Source: Rosa chinensis (Eukaryota; Streptophyta; Magnoliopsida; Rosales; Rosaceae). Taken from it: a stretch of DNA of 64,000 nucleotides. Location: the NCBI RefSeq assembly GCF_002994745.2, contig NC_037091.1, positions 37,151,612 through 37,215,611 on the forward strand. Direction: 5' to 3'. The stretch's first letter is position 1, and every line of letters begins with the position of its first letter. This document shows, in pieces, positions 1-11,021 of this stretch. The translations under genes were made by a program, and so were the position numbers. The notes beneath the pieces are model-generated. The model saw nothing but the letters and a program-made list of their open reading frames with translations. It searched no databases and was not told the origin of the DNA.

Positions 1-2340
1 CATATATATCTCTGAATCTAGATCCCCATAGAGATATGCTGTAACCACATCCATAAGCTGCATGTCAAGTTTTTCGGAAACTACCAAACTGACGAGGTAG
101 CGGAACGTTATAACGTCCATTACGGGAGAATATGTCTCCTCGTAGTCAATTCCAGGGCGTTGTGAGAAACCTTGCGCCACAAGGCGGGCTTTGTATCTAA
201 CAACCTCGTTTTTCTCATTACGCTTTCTAACAAAGACCCATTTATGGCCAACAGGCTTTACACTTGGGGGTGTCTGCGTTACAGGCCCAAATACCTGTCT
301 CTTTGTTAGTGAATCCAATTCAACCTGGATTGCATCTTTCCATTTAGGCCAATCCGCTCTTTGTTGACATTCTTCAACAGAGCGAGGTTCGATATCATCA
401 GATTCTATAATTCCTTTTGCAATATGATATGCAAATGCATCATCAATCGCCATAGAATTTCTATCCATCATCTCATGTACACTAGTGTAATTTATGGAGA
501 TCTCTCTATTCTCTGGAGTTGGTTCTGACATTGGAGCGTCCCCCAATGATGTCTCTTGGACATAATCATAATCCGGAATATTCTCATGAGATGGATTATT
601 TACATCGATGATTAATGGATTATTTTGTGCCGAACTCGCTTTCTTTCTTGGGCGAGAATCCATCGAACCTATGGGCCTCCCGCGCTTCTTGGCGGGAGCC
701 GTGGGCCTAGCCACAACGTCACCATCATTGAGAGGTGGGACGTTGGCGCCATACTCATGCATTCTTGAGTTGGCGTCATGTCCTCTACTTTTAGGGACAT
801 CAATCCTTGCAGGCACGTTTGCAGCAGGTATGTGTGATCTCGTCACTTTAGCGATATCAGAAAACGCATCAGGCATCGAATCTGCTACGTTCTGAAGATC
901 GAGAATTCTCCGCACTTCAATTTCTGACTGTGCGGTTCGGGGATCAAGATGAGACAGAGTGGGGACAGACCACGACAATTCCTGTCGTTCCTGTTGAACA
1001 TTGATGTTCTTATCTCCCCCTAACGACGGGACGACTGTCTCATCGAAGTGACAATCCGCAAATCTAGCGGTAAAGAGATCGCCTGTCAAGGGTTCTATGT
1101 AGCGGATAATCGTTGGAGAATCATATCCAACATAAAGGCCTAATCGTCTTTGAGGACCCATTTTGGTGCGCTGTGGCGGTGCAATAGGCACATAGACTGC
1201 ACACCCAAATATGCGTAAGTGTGAGACATCAGGCTCATACCCAGTAACCATCTGGGACGCAGAGAAGGGTTGAGTAGTAGTGGGCCTCAGACAAATAAGC
1301 ACAGCTGCATGCAATATTGCATAGCCCCAAGCAGAAATAGGGAGATTGGTGCGCATCACCAATGCTCGAGCAACCATTTGTAGTCGTTTAATGGTGGCTT
1401 CTGCGAGACCATTTTGGGTATGAACATGAGGAACAGGATGTTCAACATCAATCCCAATGGACATGCAATAATCATCAAAAGTCTTTGATGTAAACTCCCC
1501 AGCATTGTCTAATCTTATAGACTTAATGGGATGATCAGGGTGGTGAGCCCGTAACTTAATTATTTGTGCTAGGAGTTTAGCAAATGCAGCGTTCCTTGTG
1601 GACAATAGCATGACATGTGACCAGCGTGTCGATGCATCAACCAACACCATAAAATATCTAAATGGTCCGCATGGTGGTTGAATGGGTCCACAAATATCAC
1701 CTTGGATTCTTTGCAAGAATGGTATATTTTCTTTGGTGTCCTTTGCATAGGATGGTCTCGATCCTAATTTTGCTAAAGAGCAGGCTTTGCAGAACGAATG
1801 ATGGGCTTTAGAGACAACCAATGAGGATTTTGGTTTAGCCATGAAGTCACAATTGACTTTAGAAGTAGAAGGAGGAGTCAAACAATGATCCATGGCGTCA
1901 ATGCCATGTTGTTGCCGTAGGGGGTAGACGGCGCCGGCCCTAAGTGGCCGGTCTTGCACAGTCTTGGCGCCGTGAGGCGCAGGTGCATCTCCTCGAACCA
2001 ATTTTTGGTTTTTACTTCTCTTCGTTCTGAAGAATGGATGTCCGTGTGAAGTCTTTAATATACGGATCATCATATCACGACCTAGGTGTCCCAGACGGTC
2101 ATGCCAAAGCCTATATGTGTCAGAATCCCATAAATCATCTCTCATAACATGATTGGATTCAATTATGCGAATAGTGGTTGCATACAACCCACTAGATCGA
2201 CACATAAGTTTCTCTAATACTCGTTTATGTCCATAGTCATTAGAGGTGATGCAAAGGAACTCTTGTCCATTCTCACAATGTGTTTCCACATGAAAACCAT
2301 TGGCTCTTATATCTTTGAAATAATAAAGTTCGAAAAACAT
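1..2340 (-). CDS. Copia Pol polyprotein: GAG-pre-integrase, integrase, start of reverse transcriptase (partial)
   Basis: From the ATG at 2340 the minus-strand frame is open for exactly 780 codons to the window edge. The first ~130 residues are a GAG-pre-integrase region containing LWHDRLGHLGRDMM. The integrase follows, with GDICGPI, RLDNAGEF and NGLAEATIKRLQ carrying the expected D, D and E. The copia-specific region RIFGCAVYVPIAPPQRTKMG comes next. An acidic linker leads into reverse transcriptase (WKDAIQVELDSL, VRYKARLVAQGF, MDVVTAYLYGDLDSEIYM). The YVDD box and RNase H would lie to the left of the window. The frame can be read about 25 residues upstream of the ATG, so the ATG may not be the native start; gag and protease are not joined to it. 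It resembles the plant Tnt1-type copia proteins. Confidence 0.9.
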   Translation of the reverse strand, partial: MFFELYYFKDIRANGFHVETHCENGQEFLCITSNDYGHKRVLEKLMCRSSGLYATTIRIIESNHVMRDDLWDSDTYRLWHDRLGHLGRDMMIRILKTSHGHPFFRTKRSKNQKLVRGDAPAPHGAKTVQDRPLRAGAVYPLRQQHGIDAMDHCLTPPSTSKVNCDFMAKPKSSLVVSKAHHSFCKACSLAKLGSRPSYAKDTKENIPFLQRIQGDICGPIQPPCGPFRYFMVLVDASTRWSHVMLLSTRNAAFAKLLAQIIKLRAHHPDHPIKSIRLDNAGEFTSKTFDDYCMSIGIDVEHPVPHVHTQNGLAEATIKRLQMVARALVMRTNLPISAWGYAILHAAVLICLRPTTTQPFSASQMVTGYEPDVSHLRIFGCAVYVPIAPPQRTKMGPQRRLGLYVGYDSPTIIRYIEPLTGDLFTARFADCHFDETVVPSLGGDKNINVQQERQELSWSVPTLSHLDPRTAQSEIEVRRILDLQNVADSMPDAFSDIAKVTRSHIPAANVPARIDVPKSRGHDANSRMHEYGANVPPLNDGDVVARPTAPAKKRGRPIGSMDSRPRKKASSAQNNPLIIDVNNPSHENIPDYDYVQETSLGDAPMSEPTPENREISINYTSVHEMMDRNSMAIDDAFAYHIAKGIIESDDIEPRSVEECQQRADWPKWKDAIQVELDSLTKRQVFGPVTQTPPSVKPVGHKWVFVRKRNEKNEVVRYKARLVAQGFSQRPGIDYEETYSPVMDVITFRYLVSLVVSEKLDMQLMDVVTAYLYGDLDSEIYM

Positions 2341-3048
2341 GTCTACGACATGAGATAAAATAAATTGATACTTTATTAATAATATCCAATGATTACATCA
2401 AAGTTTCGTGACCATAATCTAATCCAAAGTAAAATCAAACATTAGACAAATTGTAGTCACTCAATTCGTTCGGTAATTCCAATTAAATATGACCAGGGAA
2501 GTAGAGAGAGATGTCGGTGGAGCGAAGCTCTCTTAAGTACCACTAATCTCAATTACTTTCCTAGACATCATACTTAATTGAGTACACCTAGAGGAAAAGA
2601 GATAATCCAATAAGTCATTTTATTGATTAAGGCATAATTGCCATTACATAATTCTTGGAAATTAAAAGACTATTCTAAATAAAATCTGCGGCATTCTATT
2701 TTCATCGCCAGATTTAAAGTCTTTTATAGCTCGATATCTTGATTACCATTGATCAGGTACTCCATAAAATACCATGAAGAGGATGCTCTCTTGATTGAGA
2801 TGTATTGACACAATACATATGGTCCCTAGGACCAATGGCGTTGGAATAGTGCAACCATGGCCAAAAGTGGCGCCATGGTGTCCAACCCTATACCCTCAAC
2901 GTCATGACTCCTATGGTCATGTTAGGGTCTTCTCAATCAATTTGTTCTTTTGTGTTTTTCACAATCATGCATCAATAATATGATGTAGAGAGCCTCCGAA
3001 CAATATTTCATAACTCTTTCAAAGTTTAGAGAAGCGGATATTATTCCA
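2341..3048 (-). other. Non-coding or decayed stretch between copia gag and pol
   Basis: This ~700-base AT-rich stretch should hold the gag zinc knuckle and the protease, but I recognise neither. The minus strand has a pyrimidine tract ending in CTAG near 2595, which looks like a splice acceptor, but no matching donor was established. It may be decayed coding sequence, an intron-like segment or foreign DNA. Confidence 0.4.
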
Positions 3049-3355
3049 TTATGCTTCTAAGTCCGGAAAATTGTGAATGTTACTAAAACGTTCACGAGGC
3101 GCAACCCAAAGGTTGTTAGTGTTATCCTCATTCATGTACTCAAACTGGAGGGCCATCTTCATGTGGCGCTTCATCAGGGTAAATGCCCTGGAATTATCTA
3201 TCTCAGTTTGAGGGCCTTGAGTGGTTCTTTTAGAACAAGACTCCTGGATTGTAGGCAATAAATCAAGGGCAATTAGGTGAAGCTCAACATTTTGAGTCCA
3301 CATGAAAATTCCGTGCCCGTAGAATCTAATGGAGTAAAATCGAGCTCGTTCAAGT
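3049..3355 (-). pseudogene. Copia gag remnant (UBN2/retrotran_gag type)
   Basis: On the minus strand the reading begins LNELDFTPLDSTGTEF, typical of a copia gag N-terminus. A frameshift near 3302 follows, then a segment with WTQNVELHLIALDLL and MALQFEYMNEDNTNNLW, the alpha-helical gag core. The frame stops at 3049, before any CCHC zinc knuckle, so only ~100 of the usual ~250-350 residues are present. Gag would form the virus-like particle. This copy cannot, so mobilisation would need gag from another element. Confidence 0.7.
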
Positions 3356-4195
3356 CTTACATCCTAAAAAGGAAAGCAAGAACGTATTAGTTTCGGAGTC
3401 AATGCTTCCACGAAAACTAATATGAGATTTCTAAGCAGTAATGCTACCAAGAAATCGATTTCCAAGAAATTTGGATTAGACCGAAACAATGATGTTTGAA
3501 TGGTCAAAATAGATGCTCACGAACGCTCTTAGTCCGTAGCTTACGAACGCTCTTAGTTCGTTAAATCGATGCTTACGGACGCTCTTAGTCCGAAGTCTTA
3601 CGAACGCTCTTAGTTCGTTAATTGCGTGAATCCCCACGATTCCGCTTTTCAAGAATCGAACCCACGTTATAAGAAAGGTGGGATGTAGAAGAAGGGAGAT
3701 TGCAAGTCCCCGAAGAAAAGAAGGAGAAATTAAAATTCGGAAAACATGAACTTTAATTTAAAAACTTACTTGTTGAAAATTCGGAGCAGATTCTGTTCTG
3801 CACAGCTTGTACTTCGATTGGTGTACAGATCTCAATATAACTCCGATAAGGCTGAAATTCGGAGGTTAAATGGAAGAGACAGAGACGAACAACTTTGATG
3901 AAGAAAGTTTTTCGATCTGAGCTTCCGAACTAGACGTTTCGAGGCTTTCAAGTAGACTGACGTGCACAGGAAAGAGGAAGAAGATGCAGTGGGTGTGCGT
4001 TGGCTTGTTTGCGCAGCAGGGATGCTTCGGTGGCAGCAGGCTGGAACGCAGGGCTGCAGGGAGGGGGCAGCAGGGGCTTCTGTGCAAGGTTGCAAACGCA
4101 CGGGCGCTCGGGCTGCAGCGAAGGCTCGGCTAGCTCGGGCTAGGGGCTGCTTTGTGAATGAGTTTTGGTTTTCTGTTTTGTGGTTAGAGTCGTGC
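3356..4195 (-). other. Copia 5' leader between LTR and gag
   Basis: This is ~840 bases downstream of the LTR in the element's own direction. It holds the hairpin array at 3519-3618 and a GC-richer part at 3960-4140. Reading frames occur but none resembles a known protein. The primer-binding site should lie just below 4196; the sequence there (GCACGACTCTAACC on minus) does not plainly match initiator-Met tRNA. Confidence 0.5.
3519..3618. repeat. Four tandem hairpins with constant loop GCTCTTA
   Basis: Four units at 3519-3537, 3543-3561, 3575-3593 and 3600-3618 each have six-base arms around the same 7-base loop GCTCTTA. The arms are ACGAAC/GTCCGT, ACGAAC/GTTCGT, ACGGAC/GTCCGA and ACGAAC/GTTCGT. 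Units 2 and 4 pair perfectly. Unit 3 carries A-to-G in one arm and T-to-C in the other, which keeps the pair. The array lies in the leader of the copia element, so it would be present in its RNA. Confidence 0.85.
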
Positions 4196-4410
4196 TGATA
4201 ACGTGTTTAAGTATAATGTATTTGAGAGAGATTGATGAGAGAGATGTGTTCTTATTATTGAGAATAGGAGCCCTATATATAGGGATTACAAAGTGCTAGT
4301 TCTAATGTTACAAGGAATACCAATCCGTGTAGGATTGGGAAATCTAGAACCTTCTCTCCTATTGCTACTCCTAGTTTGATAAGGCACACTAAATCGATAT
4401 TCCTTCAACA
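4196..4410 (-). repeat. Copia 5' LTR (215 bp)
   Basis: On the minus strand the segment starts TGTTGAAGGA and ends ACACGTTATCA, giving TG...CA termini. It contains a TATA-like CTATATATAG around 4274-4284, well placed for an LTR promoter reading leftward. The flank beyond 4410 is intron sequence of the host gene. The partner LTR is outside the window, so the ends rest on terminal dinucleotides and context. Confidence 0.75.
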
Positions 4411-4508
4411 TTCTCTTGTTAATTTTCTTGATTGTTATATTTCATTCATATGGTATTCATTATGATGAAGGTAGGGGACTAAGCAGAACTTTCCTTGGCT
4501 TACTGCAG

Positions 4509-7500
4509 GCTGGCATCAGTGCTGGAGGTAGTTTGCCAGCACATATTGATAAATTTTTTGAGGTTGAACTCTCCCACCTATTTTCTGGACATAGTAGTCT
4601 GGATAATCTGCTCCTGTCATATAAGTATTGTTCATTTGCAGGCAATAGGCGTAAAACTGCAGAATGGATATGGTTTAACAGAGAGTTCTCCTGCTGTTGC
4701 TGCACGGAGACCAAACTGTAATGTAAGATATAACTAATTTACATTAAAATGTACTATATCTACTTGTTTGTTAAGCACACCTGTGATAGTGCATTTGATT
4801 ACTCAAATTGAAATAATCAGATATAAAACAATCTATTACTTGCTCTATAGGATCAAAACTGAAATTTATAAGAAAATATTCAAGGAATGATGATGATAAA
4901 GCAGTTGTTCAGGAGAACCTCTTGCATGTTTGAAGGTCTAACCCTTCATGCAGTTGTCACATTGTTGGTTGGGATCTTGAAGCAGTGATAGGTTAAGTTT
5001 ATGTTGTGTAGTGCTTGATTTGTATTGTTGTTGTTGCCTCTTTACAGCTTAAGTTTTAAGAATCAAAGGGAAATTTAGCATGATATATCAGAGCCTGGTT
5101 GTTAATTCATCATTACATCTGTTTCTGGTAATTTCTATTCTGGACATGTACAGCCCAGATAGATTCAGTTGTGTGGACATGTAAATCGGGTATTATGTGT
5201 TGTTGTTGAGTTTTTGCTTGATAAACGCTGGTAGGTTCGACTCCTGCAAACTCAAGCTTTTTGAATCAATAATCATAACGGTTACCCTCTGTAAATAGGG
5301 ACTGGCATGCTCTTCTTATTGCTAATAGAAAGCCGTTACCATGTATTAAGTTTATCTTTTTAGGTGATATATAATCTCGTTCATATACTGAAATCCTCAA
5401 GTGTGCTTTTGATCAAGTCTTCACTTGTTCAGTGTCCTAAACCATTTCTAGGACTCGTTAGTTTATACCTTTCAGACTTTTTTCTGACTTTGTTATCAAT
5501 TTCTTGTTAGTGTCAATCATATCCTGTATAGGCTGGTGCACTGTATGACAAAGTCATAGATTTAATTTTTTGAAGGTTCTTGGTTCAGTTGGGCATCCAC
5601 TTCGACATACAGAGTTCAAAGTTGTAGACTCTGAAACTGGTGAAGTTCTCCCACCTGGTTCAAGTGGCATTGTAAACGTCAGGGGTCCACAAGTGATGAA
5701 AGGATATTACAAGGTATCATTGTTTTTATTGATCAAAATGATCTTTATAATTTTGAATTTTTGAAGGATAAGCTTGAAAGTTTTAGTCATTTTGTGAACA
5801 AACATCACTAAAGATCTTTTTTCCCATTCTTCTCCATATGCGCTGATAACTCAAGTGCACATGTGATTTAGAACAAAGATCGTTAGAAGATGTAACAAAG
5901 CCATTGTTAATGGGGCCTTTAAAGTATAACCAACAATCTTGTTCACTTCTTTAAAAGGTCTATTTCCTCAGTAAATAGATGATCTAGCTGAAGGGCCCTT
6001 TGTTATATTTGTGGTAATCTTCTAGTTTTTAGAATTTCGACCAAATAAATTTTTTTGAACTAAAACACTCTTTTTACTGTTTTAGTACTGAAGTAGCTAA
6101 ATTAGTTTAGCATGGGTCTGTGTCTTGTACTACATCCATGTCAACTATCCATGTATTTGTATAGACACACCACTAATCCACTATCCTTGAAAATCACCTG
6201 CTTCTAGTTTAATTGCTGATAAGATTTTTTTATTTCTCATCGTTTTGATTTATCAGGATTAACGAAAATGACGTTTTTAATGTATGAAATAGAATCCAGA
6301 TGCTACAGAGCAAGTATTAGATGAGGATGGTTGGCTAAGTACTGGTGATATCGGTTGGATTGCTCCTCACCACTCAATAGGTCGAAGCCGTCGTTGTGGA
6401 GGTGTTGTTGTCCTTGAAGGACGTGCTAAGGATACTATAGTCCTTTCAACAGGTTTGTTTAGCTTTAAAAATGCATGATATTAATGTGTTACCTGATCTT
6501 TCTTATCCCAGATTTTTGGTATTTTTGGTTATTTTTAACTTTTGTTTGAAAAATAGGAGAAAACGTTGAACCCGTAGAGCTTGAGGAAGCTGCCATGAGA
6601 AGTAGTCTAATTCAACAAATTGTCGTCATTGGCCAGGTTAAGCTTAAGCAGCTGACTTCCATTTAGTTTTCACTTTTATGTTTTTGACTTTCAGAACTGC
6701 AGTTGTCTAGTTTTGGGGGATATATGCTGATTCAATGTTACTCATGTATGTACAGGATCAACGGCGCCTTGGGGCAATAATTGTTCCAAACAAAGAAGAG
6801 GCCTTACTTGTAGCGACAAAGACGTTGAGTGTCGATGCTAATACATCTGACCTAAGTAAGGCCAAATTGACAGGCTTGCTGTATGAAGAACTGAGAAAAT
6901 GGTAATATTTCTTTATTCAGCTATTCTGGATATAGTGGATGGATTTGGGGTCACTGCATGCGACACCTTGGTTCATTAAGTTGAATGTTTGACCTTTCCC
7001 ATGCTTACGGAGTCCCATGCTTATTGACTCAACTCTCAAGTCATGTTTCTATCGGAACTAAAAGGTTAAAATTCATATGTTTACAAACAATCAAATAATA
7101 ATTGCCATAATATGATCATAATGAACATCTACTAAGTCAGAGTATCTAAAAATTCTCATAGATTCTTTAGAAACCTGAACTATGGCCTATGAGGACAGTT
7201 GTCACAGAGACCAGGTATTAGTAACCTGCATAGATTCTCCTCAGAATTAGAATATTTTGTTTCTCTTGGAATCATTATTTCTAAGTTCCAATTCGCAAGT
7301 AGAATAAAATGAGGTTGGTAGGATTACAGGTACTTATTATATAATACCTGCGGGAGGCGAGAATTGTTTTATTGCATCCGAAATCTTTCTGGGTGAGGTG
7401 AGAGTTGTTTATGCATCCCAGGTACTCTCAAATGTGGCGACTCTGGATGAAGACAAGACTTGTTTGAGGTTTCTTATAACCTTCTTTCTATTTAATGCAG

Positions 7501-7732
7501 GACTTCAGGGTGTTCATTTCAAATTGGACCAATCTTGATTGTGGACGAGCCCTTTAAGGTAAATATCAATGCTTGCATCCCAGTTGCAGACTTGACAGAT
7601 TGGCTAATTTATTATACAATTTTATTGCAGATTGATAGTGGTTTGATGACTCCAACTATGAAAATTCGAAGAGACAAAGTTGTGGCACAGTTCAAGGAAC
7701 AAATTGATGAACTCTACAAGAAAAATTCTTAG
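4509..7732 (+). CDS. AAE16-like: Acyl-activating enzyme, AAE15/AAE16-like (long-chain acyl-ACP synthetase), 3' exons
   Basis: Eight exons with GT...AG introns are readable in consistent phase: 4509-4562, 4642-4722, 5576-5713, 6293-6452, 6557-6636, 6756-6901, 7501-7558 and 7631-7732 (TAG). They encode the C-terminal ~270 residues of an AMP-forming acyl-CoA/acyl-ACP synthetase. Visible adenylation motifs are AGISAGGSLP, NGYGLTESSP, GWLSTGDIGW, GRAKDTIVLSTGENVEP and, near the end, TPTMKIRRDK with the catalytic lysine region. In Arabidopsis the closest relatives I recall are the chloroplast AAE15/AAE16 enzymes, which activate fatty acids to acyl-ACP. The N-terminal exons and plastid transit peptide would lie left of the window, beyond the copia insertion. 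No frameshift or stop is seen, so the gene may be functional if the ~4.4+ kb intron is spliced. Confidence 0.92.
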
Positions 7733-8086
7733 CTGGGATCCTAATATATACCAGTTAAAGTATGTAGATTTTCATGTATTTATATGTAAGAATTATATCC
7801 TCACCTCCCAGAAAAAGAAAGGTTTGTGGTGGCCTTCGTACATAGCCAGACAATGACTTTACGGACCTGCTGGTATAATCTTGTTTGTTAAACAGTAATA
7901 TTTGTAATATCTTTATGTGATAGATTGCAATTTATGGCAAACAAGAATGTAGTAAATTGGAGCATTTCTTAGTTACTTTATACTTGCAAGGAGGGGAGGT
8001 GCTGTCAGTAAGGCAGCAATCGTTTCATGTAATGTCAAGTTTGAGTAGAGTACTAATCCATCTTTATCTGACTTTTCACTACTAGA
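7733..8086 (+). other. 3' UTR and downstream flank of the AAE gene
   Basis: After the stop the sequence is AT-rich with several TGTAA and TTTGTAA-type elements around 7790-7910 that could serve plant polyadenylation, but no clear AATAAA is present. The CACTA transposon begins 355 bases after the stop, so the gene's natural 3' flank may resume after 13581. Confidence 0.5.
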
Positions 8087-8115
8087 AATCTGTTCATTTA
8101 CATCACGTCATTTAA
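8087..8115 (+). repeat. CACTA left terminal inverted repeat
   Basis: Starts CACTACTAGA. It matches the complement of 13553-13581 except at one base (A versus T at the twelfth position). Confidence 0.93.
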
Positions 8116-8624
8116 ATCGGTCAGACTTGCACATGATGTAAAAAAGTAAGTTAACATCGTTTTAGAAAAATACCGATTTAAATGTATACTATTAACATCG
8201 GTTCTTAAAATGACCGGTGTTAAAAGTTTTGTTTGAAAATTTGCGGGAACCTCATTTTCATGGACGCGCTAAGTGTTTTAATGAATTCAAGTACGCGGGG
8301 AGGAAAACTTAAAATTTTCACACTTAGAAAAAGAAATTGCGCCCGACCCCAAAACTGAAACAGATCGAAGACCACTCCTTCATTCTGAACTCACCCCAAA
8401 CTGGATCTCCTCCCAAACTCGACCTCCATTCTGGACCCTAAGCTCACTCGAACTCGCCGCCATTCTGAGGTCCTTACTCTAAATCCAACCCCTATTTTTC
8501 TTTTTCGCTCTTCGACGTTTTCTTCTAGTTGCTTTTATTCTATGGATTTGTGGGCTAGAGCCCGGCCTCACATATAAGGAGAATGAGTTATGGATGAGTC
8601 TAAGTTTCCTGCTCTTCTTCCACC

Positions 8625-8939
8625 ATGACCGATAAAGCTGAATCGTCCGACCCGTAATCCCTCAGATCCAATTCCTCTTCTTTTCGATTTTGACCTAACT
8701 TTTTTGGTTTTCTGAAATTTTTATTTTTTAGGGATTTTGATTTCTGATGCGATTGCTTTGAAAATTGTTGCAATAAGGGGACCAAGAGGGATTTCAGCAC
8801 TGCGATTCTCGAGCGGAAGAAGGCAGTAAATGTCCTCGTCGTCGATGAGGCCATCTACGATGACAACTCCGTCGTCACTCTCCACCCTGAGACCATGGAG
8901 AAGCTTTAGCTCTTTAGGGGCGACACAATCCTCATCAAG
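8625..8939 (+). pseudogene. CDC48-like fragment: Captured CDC48 (AAA+ ATPase) N-terminal fragment
   Basis: An ATG at 8625 starts MTDKAESSDP. About 125 intron-like bases follow, then 8778-8939 encodes the start of the CDC48 N domain: [46 protein letters not shown]48/p97 is an abundant hexameric segregase that extracts ubiquitinated proteins. Only the first ~60 of ~800 residues are here. An in-frame TAG at 8907-8909 replaces the glutamine expected after METKL-type sequence, and the piece ends at a GT donor (8940). The phase across the intron does not join cleanly. It lies inside the CACTA element and cannot make a working ATPase. Confidence 0.85.
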
Positions 8940-9293
8940 GTGCGATTTTGATGCGGTTTTGTTGGTTTATTTGGAATATTGTTGAAGAAAATTGATGGAA
9001 TTTTGCTTAATTAGGTTTTGGGTAGTGAGTGAAGGATGGATTTATAGTTGGGTTGATGGGTTTTGTGTGTTTTGTTTGAGATCTGGTGACTGGGTGTATT
9101 TGGGTGTCCAGAAGTTGGGATTTTGATGTAAAGTTTTATGCTTTTCTGCTGGCTCTGAACCCCTGTACTATTCTTTAATTGTCTTAATCACCTTGTTTAA
9201 GTTGCACTCTTGTGATTCCTAATTCTGACATTGCATTGGATGATAGAAAGATAGGATGGACGGTCATTAATGGTAAAATGTGAATTATGCAGG
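8940..9293 (+). other. Intron-like stretch in the CACTA element
   Basis: T-rich sequence follows the CDC48 fragment's donor site. It is probably the captured CDC48 intron, or filler joining it to the next fragment. No gene is seen. Confidence 0.4.
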
Positions 9294-9740
9294 ATGTCTC
9301 AAAGAGTGTGACAAAACTTGCCGTGAGAGAATCCCGAGCTCAGGATTTGAGGAATGAAATTCTCACCTCTAAAAAGTGACAAGGTTCTGAGCAAGAAGCC
9401 CCCTACTCCTCACCTGCGAGTTGTGCCTGATTATCTGTTGGATGCAACAGCTAAAGAAGCCAACGAGAAAGTTAAGCTTGCGAGAGCTGCAATGGGTAAC
9501 AACAACCCTGGTCGCCGTGGATTCAAGAAAGATAAGGACCCCCTTAAGTCACTCAGTGCTCAGGTATACTTTAGCTTCCTTTTTGGACTTATTTCTTCAT
9601 GATTATACTTCATGTTGGTAGGCAGAGACCAGAAGTTGCTAATTGATTTGTTATAATCTAATGCCAGGGACCCAAGAAAGGAAGACGGGAAAGAAAAGAT
9701 GGCAGTGACAACCATAAGCAAAAAAGGCAAAAGACTTAAT
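9294..9740 (+). pseudogene. Captured fragment of an unidentified lysine-rich plant protein
   Basis: The segment 9294-9388 reads SVTKLAVRESRAQDL and then breaks by stop and frameshift near 9387. The next piece reads PHLRVVPDYLLDATAKEA, NEKVKLARAAMG and DPLKSLSAQ, and ends at a GT donor at 9562. After a ~105-base intron the acceptor AG near 9668 opens GPKKGRRERKDGSDNHKQK and a stop at 9738-9740. The basic, lysine-rich C-terminus suggests a nuclear or nucleolar protein, but I cannot name the family. Retained intron signals imply capture of genomic DNA rather than cDNA. Confidence 0.6.
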
Positions 9741-10722
<982 letters not shown>

Positions 10723-10724
10723 AC

Positions 10725-10802
10725 ATGGAAGCAGAGGTGCAATCGTTAGAAGAGCTTCCAAAGCAGCTATTCCTGGAAATATATGAGCTTTCTCAAGCAA
10801 AG
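10725..10802 (+). pseudogene. Captured exon resembling GTG/COLD1 GPCR-type G protein
   Basis: This 78-base open piece encodes MEAEVQSLEELPKQLFLEIY followed by ELSQAK and ends at a GT donor (10803). From memory the wording matches an internal exon of plant GPCR-type G proteins (GTG1/GTG2, rice COLD1), where a similar SLEELSKQLFLE stretch precedes membrane segments. Only ~26 residues are available, so the assignment is tentative. It sits between the microsatellite and the kinesin fragment inside the CACTA element. Confidence 0.5.
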
Positions 10803-11021
10803 GTTTGTTTATATGTGTGTGTGTGTGTGTATTTGGTGATATTGTTTAATTTCATGGAACTTAGCTGTCAGATATGCAGACGTTATCAATTCTGTTGTGC
10901 TTCAGGCAAGTTCTAATCTTTTCCTTTCAACTTTTGACTCAGTAGAAAGAACTTTTGCAATTAGTTTACATGACTGTGCAGCTTGCATTGCCTGACGTTA
11001 TCAATTCTGGAGAGGATACAG

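Larger units (their letters stand above)
1..4410 (-). mobile_element. Ty1/copia LTR retrotransposon, left-truncated by window edge
   Basis: The element runs on the minus strand from a short LTR at 4196-4410, through a leader and decayed gag, into a pol frame that leaves the window at position 1. The order LTR, gag, integrase, reverse transcriptase is the Ty1/copia order. It lies inside an intron of the acyl-activating enzyme gene, antisense to that gene. The base next to the LTR end (4411 onward) is intronic. The other LTR and the second TSD copy are outside the window, so completeness cannot be judged. Confidence 0.9.

Noticed and set aside
5195..5260. GGTTCGACTCC in an AAE intron, an exact match to a tRNA B-box with a pairing T-arm
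   Set aside because: No A-box or acceptor stem at tRNA spacing. The only longer pairing (TTGAGTTT with AAACTCAA) makes a 45-base hairpin, not a cloverleaf.
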